Assembly (NCBI RefSeq): GCF_000220395.1
Contig: NW_004085932.1
Span: 1-63,479 of the forward strand
DNA from: Ichthyophthirius multifiliis
Taxonomy: Eukaryota > Ciliophora > Oligohymenophorea > Hymenostomatida
Length of the DNA stretch: 63,479 nucleotides
Reading direction: 5' to 3'
Shown here: positions 37,042 through 46,190 of the stretch, piece after piece
Layout: every line of letters begins with the position of its first letter
Numbering within the stretch: position 1 is the first letter of the stretch
Notes under the pieces: generated by a model
Databases searched by the model: none
What the model saw: only the letters and a program-made list of their open reading frames with translations
What the model was told of the DNA's origin: nothing
Translations under genes and position numbers: made by a program

Positions 37042-37970
37042 GTTGTTGTTATTATTATTATTGTTGTTGTTATTATTTTTATTGCTATTCTTACTATTAA
37101 TGGTTTTGTTATTATTATTATTATTATTATAGTTATTGATTTTGTTGTACTTATTAGTTATTTAATTATATACTGCTAACATTTTTCTTTACATTACTAA
37201 CTCTAAAATTATTTTTTTATTACTTGGTATTCCAAAATATTATTTTATTTAATTTTTTCCATCAGAGTCAGCCCATTTTATTTTTGTTGTTTAACTAGTT
37301 TATATATTACTATTATTTTTACTTATGTTACTACGCTTAAATAAATTTATATTTTATTAAGTATATATTGTTTGTGAATTTATATATGTATTTTTAATTA
37401 ATAAATCATATTCGTTTGTAAAATTCTCCCAATCATTATTTACTGTTTATATTTATTTTTCCATATTCATTAATTATTATAGAAAACTTTATTATAATTT
37501 TATTCCTGGACGTTTTACATTTAAATATTACATAGATTTATTTATTGTCCATTTATATTCTTACAAAAAATAAGTTAATAATGCACAAACACATCTATTT
37601 ATTCCTTTTTCAGATAAAATTAAAATTCCTTCGCCACTTTCGTCTCCTTATTTTATAAAATTTACTAAATTTTCAATTTATTATTAGTTTTCAAATAATA
37701 TTTAACGATCGGTTTCTTACCAATTAAATGTTATGTATTTGAGGTTTTTTATTTTACGATTCGCTATTTTTTTTCCTGCACAATTTACTATTAAGCTAAT
37801 CTTATTTATATCTAAAAATTGATTATCCTTTTTATTAATAATATATTTTTAGTTAATACAATATATTTTTTTACTTTAATAGAATACTCGTCTCCTATAA
37901 ATAAACCATCTTTTATTTTTACAGCTCCTACAAAAAAGCTTTTTTATATTTGCCTCCGTAATTATCTCAT
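36118..37970 (-). CDS. Dual-specificity-phosphatase fold lacking the catalytic Cys (pseudophosphatase)
   Basis: Minus strand, ATG 37968-37970 (MRQLRRQIQKSFFVGAVKIK), last TGA 36118-36120. Residues 1-150 follow the DSP fold: GLFIGDEYSIK, an intron, INKISLIVNCAGKK, KYITFNWQETD (the usual W.D region), GEGILILSEKGINR, ALLTYFLQEYKWTINKSMQY, VKRPGIKLQQSFLQQLMNME. In the P-loop (HCxxGxxR) the Cys is Ser104 (codon complement of 37612-37614), His is Leu, and the Arg is kept (Arg110). Active enzymes need the Cys, so this is a pseudophosphatase. The C-terminal half is Asn/Gln/Ser-rich, with an AAT/AAC-coded poly-Asn tract (36996-37135) and later exons (PPLSELQKQNEDKIQ; EKSSPLKKSKDIFQ). The frame after the tract is unresolved. 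It may bind phosphoproteins rather than hydrolyse them. Confidence 0.7.
36996..37135 (-). repeat. Trinucleotide (AAT/AAC) tract coding poly-Asn
   Basis: Interrupted ATT/GTT triplets on the + strand read as Asn codons on the coding strand, with AGC/AAA interruptions at one end. Coding frames on its two sides do not match by plain read-through. Confidence 0.85.
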
Positions 37971-38793
37971 TTATATTTTTTCTGTTTTTATATAAAGATT
38001 TATTAAATTTTTTTTTTTTTTAATATAAAAAAATTATATTATTTACGTATTTTTATTTATTAAAAATGATTTAATTATTGTTTAGTTTTTTTTTGTTTGA
38101 GATAATTTTTGTTTTGTTTTTAAATTTAACTAATTTTTGTTTTAATTAAAAAAGAATAAATAAAATGTAAATCCATAAAAAAAAATGTGAAATAATATAA
38201 GTATTATTATAATTTATCTTATATAAATTAATATTTAAATTTTATATATGAAAAAAATAAAAAAAATATAAAAAAGTACAAAAAAATTAAATAAAAATAG
38301 TAGTATTCTTTTATTTAAAATAAACATTATATTTATTTATTATTATGAAATTCTTTTGTTATTTAATATTTATAAAAAAATATATAATTATAAGGTAATT
38401 TAGACTTTATTTAAAATTAAATAAATTTGAAAATATTTATTCTATTAAAAAATTATTTATTATTATATATTAAATATATTTTATATTTAATTATATAAAC
38501 AAAAATTCAATATAATAAATTAATTATTTAGAAATAATAAAATAAATATTAAAATCCACAAAAAATAAAAATGCTAAACAAGGTAATATTTTGAAAAATA
38601 ATATTATAAAAATAAATAATAATAAAATTAATTATAAAATAAAATAAATAAAATTAATTTATAAAAATAAAAATATTTATATATAAATTTTTTAAATAAA
38701 ATAAAATAAAACAAAATAAAAAAATTATTTAAACCATTTACAAATAACACAATCTTAAAAAATATAAACTAAAGCAACATTCAAAAATTAAAA
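37971..38793. other. Divergent AT-rich spacer
   Basis: Promoter region for the pseudophosphatase (-) and the zinc-finger gene (+). No specific motif recognised. Confidence 0.5.
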
Positions 38794-39347
38794 ATGAATT
38801 TCTAATGTAAATAATGTAAATTAAAATTCCTTTATGAATCACATTTTAAGCGTCATATAATAACACATAGTGACTTCAGACCATTCTAATGTAAAAACTG
38901 TACTAAAAAGTTTAAAAGATAAGATGCATTAAAGACACATTAGCACATACATACTAAATAATAACCATATAATTGTAAAGAATGTGAATTACGCTTTGGA
39001 AGTAAGGCAGCTTTACGTTATCATGTTTTAAAGCATATAAATAATAATTAATATTGCTGTCATTATTAGAATTGTGATAAAAAGTTTTTAACTCTAGGAT
39101 AATTAAAATAACATTTAAAAACGAAATTTCATAAGTCAAAACACTAAATATAATAAATCTAAATAAAGGAAGAAAATATAATCGATGAAAAATTTAAAAT
39201 TATATTTAAAAAAGATGAAGATAATAATAATTCTAGTAGTACAAATGATATTATTTCTCATCATTATAATTAAGTTTTATTTTAAAAATAATAAATAATA
39301 AAGCAAATAGAAAGATTAGATAAATAAAAATAAAATAAATTTTATTA

Positions 39348-39410
<63 letters not shown>

Positions 39411-39867
39411 GTAATAGTAATAGTAATAGTAATAGTAATAGTAATAGTAATAGTAATAGTAATAGTAATAGTAATAGTAATAGTAATAGTAATAGTAATA
39501 GTAATAGTAATAGTAATAGTAATAGTAATAGTAATAGTAATAGTAATAGTAATAGTAATAGTAATAGTAATAGTAATAGTAATAGTAATAATAATTATAG
39601 TAATACAATTTACAAGCATAACAAAATTAAGAATTTTAAAACAATATGAAATTTTAATATTTTAATGATTTTAATATTTATAAATAATAAAATGATTTTA
39701 ATTTATAATAGGAAAAATTTTAAAATGTTTCAAATAATTCTTATTCATAAAATGTCTATAATAATTAATTTTTATCTAATAACTTTGACTTTTTTATTAA
39801 TAATAATAATAATAATAATTATAATAACATATTTAATGAAAAAAATAATGATATCTTTTAGGTTTGA
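38794..39867 (+). CDS. C2H2 zinc-finger protein with 83-residue polyglutamine
   Basis: ATG 38794-38796 to TGA 39865-39867 in one exon, 357 residues. Four C2H2 fingers occupy residues about 1-112: CKQC...H...H, CKNC...H...H, CKEC...H...H, and a fourth with C-x4-C spacing (CHYQNC) and a longer His gap. Linkers are of the TGEKP position but not its sequence (HSDFRPFQC; HTKQQPYNC). After an acidic, Ser/Asn linker comes an unbroken run of 83 Gln (codons 39346-39594) written only with TAA and TAG, then an Asn/Gln/Phe-rich tail. Likely a nuclear DNA-binding regulator; target unknown. The fingers and continuous frame make the gene certain. The length of the Gln run may vary between cells or be misassembled. 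Confidence 0.88.
39346..39594 (+). repeat. TAA/TAG trinucleotide-hexanucleotide array (polyQ codons)
   Basis: About 20 TAA units, then alternating TAG-TAA (a TAATAG hexamer) for some 60 codons, then TAA TAA. In the standard code this is a wall of stops; in this organism it is polyglutamine. Confidence 0.95.
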
Positions 39868-40182
39868 ATGTATTAAATAATTCTTCCTATTAAATATAAT
39901 AAAAAAATTTATTTTTTGGAATCAAAGATAAATATAATAAATATAAAATATTTTAATTTTAAGAATAAAATATATAATTTTTTTTTATTTTTTTATTTTA
40001 TTTAAATAATTTTTATAAAAAAAAATAAAAATTTAAAATAAAAAAAAAAAAATTTATTTAATAAAATTATAATTTTAAATATAAAATAAAATTAAAGACC
40101 TAATATATATTTAAAATAAAATAAAAAAATGTAAAAATATAATATAAATTATATTTTTTTAAAATTTAATAATTAAATTATA

Positions 40183-40231
<49 letters not shown>

Positions 40232-40289
40232 TTTTTATATTTTTTTAAACTTTCTTTTAATAATTTTTTTATTTTAAAATTGTAAATAT
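39868..40289. other. AT-rich spacer with TA repeat
   Basis: (TA)n at 40191-40228, otherwise A/T homopolymers. Confidence 0.5.
40191..40228. repeat. (TA)n microsatellite
   Basis: About 19 TA units, 60 bp upstream of the next start codon. Confidence 0.9.
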
Positions 40290-40900
40290 ATGTAAAACTT
40301 TTCAAATTTTTAAGAAAATCTTAATAAATAAAACAGCGATAACACTAATAATTTTAATATTCATTTAGGTAATTATTATCAAGAAATTAAAATCATAAAT
40401 AATATTAATATTTTTGATATAGATTAATAAAATTAATATCAACATATTGATATATCTAAAGATGTAGATGTAGAGGAAGAATAAGAAAATGATGTACAAG
40501 AATAAGATGATTAAGAAATCAAAGATTTTACTGATGAAATAAGTAGTTCAGAAGTTAAATCTGAATTTTTATTATAAGATTCAATTTATTCAGAATAATA
40601 TGAAAATCATGAAGAAAATGAGTTTTATAAAGAATAAAAAAGATCAGAAAAATTAATAAAATAAATAGATAAGCTTCATTTATAATCTTTAGACAAAACG
40701 ATATATTAGTTAAAAAGACAACTTAATAAATCTATTAAAAATATAAATTAAATTAGCGATTTTATAGGTGAAAAAATACAATATTTAAAAATTAATTACC
40801 AAAAATGACAGAGATATTATATAATAATATATCAAATAAAAATATATCTTAAATATAAGAATAAAGTGATTAAGAATTATAAAGGTAAATAATAAAATAA

Positions 40901-40951
<51 letters not shown>

Positions 40952-42030
40952 TATTTAAACAATAATTAAGAAGAATATAAATTAAAAAATTATAAAAAGA
41001 AGTTCAATAAAAATAATAGTTGGTATTTTCTTTGGAAAGTTCTATAAAGGAAAGTGTTTCAAAAATAAATACTGAAGCATTAGCAAGTTTAAACATTAAA
41101 GGAAAATTGCCAATAGAACTTTTAATGTCAATTATTAAGGAATTAGTTTATTTTGAACATAAAAAAAAGTATATATATATATATTAATTTTTTTTTAAAA
41201 AAAAATTTCTTATAATTTTTATAATTTTCTTTATTATAAATAAAAAAATAATAAAGAAATATAAACTATATTTTTTTTTATAATATAATTTAAAATAATA
41301 TAAAAAAGAAATAAAATATGATGATATAATTTAAAGTTTATATTTAAAAAAAATATAAATTTATATATATATTTATAAATATAATATTATTTATTTTATT
41401 TACATTAGTAACAATTTAATAAGTACCAATGAAAGTAATAAAGATAATAATTTAATTTTAGAGAATTTTCCTTGGAAAGAATTTAAATATAAAATTCTTT
41501 TAAATGAAGATGCATCTGCTGATTTTCTTTCTAGATTAGCTAATTTCGATATGAGTAAATTAACTGATTAATAATTGGAAAAAATTGAAGAAGTAAAAGA
41601 TAATCCTGATCTTATTGAATATTTAGAAAATCCAAAATGTGGCGATTATTTAGTAGATTTAGTTGATTGGCTGAATTATGTTTATAATGGTGTTTTTTTA
41701 TTTAGATAATTGGAGAAAGCCTAGAAAGAATATTAGAATTTTAATTAATTAATTTAATAATAAGAAAAATAATATAATTATGAATAGTAAAATAATTAAA
41801 TTTAAAATAATAAAAATACTTGCTTTGAAAATAATTTTTAGTTTTTATAATATTTCCAAAATTAACTTAATAAAGTAAAGAATAATTATGATTATGCCTA
41901 AGATAGTATTTAAAAACATATAAGTAAATAATATTCGTTAATAAAATAAATTAACATATCTAATTAATTAGTAAAAGATTAAACATCTTCTGTTTTATTT
42001 TAATAATAAAATTTAAAAATTTAAAAATGA
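40290..42030 (+). CDS. Coiled-coil protein with dynein-stalk-like region
   Basis: ATG 40290-40292 (MQNFSNFQENLNKQ), TGA 42028-42030. Introns at 40768-40811 (44 nt, skips a TGA), 40885-40970 (carries a (TAA)n run) and a long one from about 41170 to 41409. The first 150 residues are acidic and Gln-rich and become a coiled coil (SLDKTIYQLKRQLNKSIKNI). Exons 3 and 4 give LVFSLESSIKESVSKINTEA, then IPIELLMSIIKELVYFEHKKK-type helices. The exon at 41410-41760 has WKEFKYKILLNEDAS, FLSRLANFDMSKLTDQQLEK, DNPDLIEYLENPK and LVDLVDWLNYVYNG, followed by LEKAQKEYQ. This order resembles the stretch before the stalk of dynein heavy chains (..FDKD.I....L.KI..Y..NP....W..A...Y...L..A). A stand-alone protein, not a dynein. 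The resemblance is by eye only. Confidence 0.55.
40903..40951 (+). repeat. (TAA)n run inside an intron
   Basis: About 16 TAA units within the intron 40885-40970. If the intron were kept, the run would be read as Asn (AAT) or Gln (TAA) depending on frame. Confidence 0.85.
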
Positions 42031-42203
42031 TATTAATAAAATATATTTTTATCTTAATATATTTTTTTTTTTTAAAAAAAAAAAAAAAAAATTTAATATA
42101 TATATTTTTATTTATTTTTTATAATTAATATATATTATTTTAAATTTTTTTTTTTTATTATTAAAAAAAAAAATATATATATTTATTTATAAATTATATT
42201 CAA

Positions 42204-42237
<34 letters not shown>

Positions 42238-42262
42238 TATAACCAAAAAAAAAAAAAAAAAA

Positions 42263-43613
42263 ATGTAAAATCTCCCAGACTGTAATGAAGTAAATAAATA
42301 CATAAAAGAATATCTATAATACTTAGGACTTAACAATACTCTAGATTGTTTCGAAGCCGAATTAAAATCTAAACAAGTAATAAATAAAGTAGTAAAATAA
42401 TAGTAATAATAATCATCCCGTCCAGAAGATCTTCCTCGTTTATACTAATTATTAAAAGGTGACAATAAATAATCTAAACGTGAATTAAATTTAGAAAAAG
42501 ACATGAAAGCTTAAAATAAGAAATATTAATAAATATTATAAGCCGGACGTTAAATATTTTCTGTATCAATAAACTTATTACAAATTTTACATTCTTTAAA
42601 AGAATCTGCCTAAAATGAGAATTTAAGTGAAACTCTTGAAAATTATAAAATCCAACTTGGAAAATATCATAAAGTAATAATAAATGAAGGAAAACCGGAA
42701 GGAGATGAGCTCTTTACTGAAACAGTAATGCAAGAACACAAAACAAAACTCCAAAAGCACTTTTCGGATAGAAATATAGACGGAATGATTGAAGTACTTC
42801 TATCTTTAAGGGTAAATGCTTTATAAATAGCCCCAGAATTAAGAAAAAATCTAGTATATGAATTAATTAGGAATGATATTTTTAATATTGAAGCTACTGA
42901 AAAGTTCGATTTTGTATTTTAAATTATTGATATTAATAACTAAAGTCTTAAACATGCTATTACTAGTATTATTAGTGTAGTTTCTTCGACTTTAAGAGGA
43001 GTAGAATATTTAGTTTATAATGAAAAATATACTATTATTGAAAGAATTATTAAAGTAAATGAAAAATATTTTTTATTTAATTTTTTGTTTTTTTATTTAA
43101 ATTTTTTATTTTTTATTTTAATAAAAAAAAAGGTTTTAAAAGAATAGGAAAATGGAAGTGTAACTTAAAGATTTTGTTTAGCAATACTTTAAAAATGTTC
43201 AATAAAAGAAAGTATAATTCCTGTCTTGGTAGAATAAGATATGATTAATTGGGTTGTTAGTTTAGTAAAAAAGTCTATTAATTAAAAAATTCATGTCTTT
43301 TGTCTTGATTTTGCATCCGCAATGCTTGCAAATATCACTCATACTAATTATACTTTATAATATTTTGAATAACATCCTGATTATACTTATTAGTTTATGG
43401 AATCTTTACTAAAATTAATGAGAGAAAATATACCAGTTTCAGTTCTTATGCATATACTTATTTGTTTGTCTTATTTATCAAAAGATAGCTTCTAATAATA
43501 AATGGATTAATGTAATTTCATTGAAAGAATTTCTGATTTTGTTGAATATTATTCTTAAATTAACACTAGTGGTAATATTATTAATAATATAATTTAATAT
43601 TTTTATATATAAA

Positions 43614-43666
<53 letters not shown>

Positions 43667-43897
43667 CATATATATTTTTATATAAAAATTTTATGAATAG
43701 AAAATGAAGCAGCTGAAATCGATAAGAAAACAATTCTTGATTTATGTGCTCATATGTTCCATCCTAAAGATAATTCTCTTGATAATAGTGAAACTATTGA
43801 ATAAAATGAATTAAAAACTGAAGATAGAATAAGAGAATATGAAAATGAATAAGGAGAACTTATTTTTGAATGTTTTTAAGATGAAGTTAGTTAATGA
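42263..43897 (+). CDS. LisH/armadillo-like protein related to ARMC9
   Basis: ATG 42263-42265, introns 43055-43132 and 43572-43700, TGA 43895-43897; 475 residues exactly in frame. The N-terminus is a LisH motif (VNKYIKEYLQYLGLNNTLDC, then FEAELKSKQ). Then a basic coiled part, and from about residue 150 paired helices of armadillo type: GMIEVLLSLRVNALQIAPEL, NLVYELIRNDIFN, AITSIISVVSSTLRGVEYLV, FCLAILQKCSIKESIIPVLV, HVFCLDFASAMLANITHT. LisH followed by helical repeats and the RxxLVxELIxNDIF region is typical of ARMC9, a ciliary basal-body and tip protein mutated in Joubert syndrome. It is shorter than the animal protein and ends in a short acidic tail. Assignment to ARMC9 is by pattern. Confidence 0.7.
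43618..43662 (+). repeat. (TA)n microsatellite in ARMC9-like intron
   Basis: About 22 TA units in the 129-nt intron 43572-43700. Confidence 0.9.
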
Positions 43898-44238
43898 TTT
43901 TATCATTATTTTTTATATAAAAAATATTAATTTTAGTACATATATTTTTATCTTATTATTTTATGTTTTTATAAGAAAATATAAATTATTAGTACTTATA
44001 TTTTGATTTTATTATTTTTATATTTTTATTAATTTTTTAATATATTTGTATATAGAAATATTATTATTTCATAATTTTAATATTAAATATATTTATATAT
44101 AGGTAAATTAACAATCAAATATCTTTTTTTATTTATATTTTAAAAATATTTTTAAATATATTTATATTTAAAATTATAAATAAATAAAAAATAAAATCTA
44201 TATTTATTAAAATATAAATATTAAATATACAAAAAATA
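43898..44238. other. Convergent AT-rich spacer
   Basis: Nothing recognisable. Confidence 0.5.
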
Positions 44239-45200
44239 TCAAATTTTAGGACAATTTTAATGTAAGTCTACCCCACTTTAATTTTCTTAACATTATTATT
44301 ATTATATATCTTTATTATATAACCCATTTTTTATATTTTTATTAGCAAAGTCATATTTTTCAAACAATTTATCATTTTTAATACAACTTTAAGAACTACA
44401 ATCACTATCACATCTATTTCTGTTTTGATTATTAATTTTTTTATTAAGAAAAGATATTTTTAATTAATTAATTTCATTACAAGTAGAACACCAGTTATTT
44501 TTATATAAAGAATTTTAATTTTTCAATTTAAAATTTTGCTTTTTTTAAAAAAAAAATATAAATATTAGGATTAAAATATTTAACTTATTTCTCTTTTTTC
44601 TGATATATTTCCAATTTATATATTATTATTGTAATTATGAATGTAGGAATAGTCTTTACTAAAAACTTTATAAATAAGTAAAGACTACCGGCAGTACTAA
44701 TATACATATATCTATTATCATCTAGACATATAATATCTACATTCAACATATATTATTAAAGCAAATCTTCTAAAAAACTTACCATAAAACATAATATTGT
44801 TGCAAATACAAACAACTTTATTTACTATATTCTTTGTTAGTAGTAAATAAGTTAATTTTAGTCTATGTAAATTATTTAATTTATTAATAATAACTAAAGA
44901 TTTTCTTATTTTGAAATTTCTCTATTTTTTTATTAAAATTTTAAAAGATTATATTATTTATTTTATTGTAATTACTTAATTAAATTTCTTCCAAAAAATA
45001 ATGAAAACAGTCCTAAAATACCAAGACAAATTATTTAAAAAAACCATTGAAAACCTTATTTTTAGTAATAATTAATTTATATATTTAAATTTTAAATAAT
45101 TTTACTGTATGAAGAATCACATTTGTATTTAGGAATATCAAATAAACATAAAAAAATATATAAGAAAGTAATTAAATTAAAAAGAATAAAAACATTTCTA
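44239..45200 (-). CDS. Putative membrane protein with Cys-containing tail, structure unresolved
   Basis: The last exon on the minus strand (about 44530 down to TGA 44239-44241) reads well: NSLYKNNWCSTCNEINQLK, then RCDSDCSSQSC and an Asn/Gln tail, after a probable intron ending at about 44535. Upstream pieces include CLDDNRYMYISTAG (about 44720) and coding-looking frames at 44830-45060 (FNGFFKQFVLVFQDCFHYFL or, in another frame, the hydrophobic WFFQIICLGILGLFSLFF). These overlap and I could not choose between them. Six Cys within 40 residues suggest metal binding or disulfides. No family recognised. The C-terminal exon is likely real; the start and exon chain are guesses. Confidence 0.4.
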
Positions 45201-45256
45201 AAATATAATTTTTAATATTATTAAAATAAATATTAATTTTTTTAAATACATATATA

Positions 45257-45292
<36 letters not shown>

Positions 45293-45330
45293 TTACATAT
45301 ATTTATATATTTTTATTACTTTTATCTTTA
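45201..45330. other. Short AT-rich spacer
   Basis: Contains a (TA)n run at about 45250-45288. Confidence 0.4.
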
Positions 45331-46190
45331 ACTATTTAAATCTTTTATTATATGATAAAGTTCATATATAGCATAATTCATAGAACTTAGTAATGTAATT
45401 TAAAAATATTAACTTAACAAATCTAGTTTTGTATATTTTATTTTAAAAGATTAAAAGTAAATAACAAATATCTAAACAATTTTAAATATTATATATGTTT
45501 TTTTAATTATATATACTTAAAGGATAGTTAAAAATATTATAAATATTTCAAAAGTTAAAGTCTTATTTAATTTTATTAATTTTATTAGGCAATAAATGTT
45601 TAATGTCATAAAACTAATGCAAAATATCAATTAAGTAAAGAAACTTAAATTTTACAAAATTAATTTAATTATTTTATATTAATATACATTAAACATAATG
45701 ATGAGAAAAAATCTGAACACTAATTATCAATAAAAGACATTTTTAAAATTTATAGTAATATATATAAAATAAAAAAATTACTTAATTAAAAATATTAATT
45801 ATATAAATATTATTAAAATTATAAATTCTTTAAAAATAATATATATTAAATATAATGTATATATTACATTAAATTATTTATAAATACATTTTAAGTTTAT
45901 TATATTATTTAATTTAAAATAAATTATAGAGTCTTTCTAAGTTAAATATTGTTAATAATAAATAAAATTTAATTATGTATATTATATAATTAAAAAGATC
46001 AAATTTATATAAGTATATAGTTTTATTTATATATTTTTTTAATTATATAAAAATATTTAAAATTATAAAATACATATTCACATTATTAGAAATGTCTGGT
46101 TTGTTAAACAAAAAATTATTATTATATAAATATTTAAATAAATAAAAAAATAAGATTAATAAATAAAATTAAAGTAATCTGAATTAGAAA
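45331..46190 (+). CDS. Possible Gln/Asn/Lys-rich coding region, uncertain
   Basis: Two long TGA-free frames overlap here. About 45340-45580 reads YDKVHIQHNSQNLVMQFKNI and on. After a possible acceptor TTTATTAG at about 45588, about 200 codons follow (NVQCHKTNAKYQLSKETQI; HNDEKKSEHQLSIKDIFKIY). Acidic residues and Cys/His make it look coding, but no ATG or family is evident. It might be upstream exons of the coiled-coil gene that follows, or chance. Confidence 0.28.

Noticed and set aside
39251-39619. Long standard-code minus-strand frames of alternating Ile-Thr or pure Tyr
   Set aside because: They are the antisense of the TAA/TAG polyglutamine tract of the zinc-finger gene.
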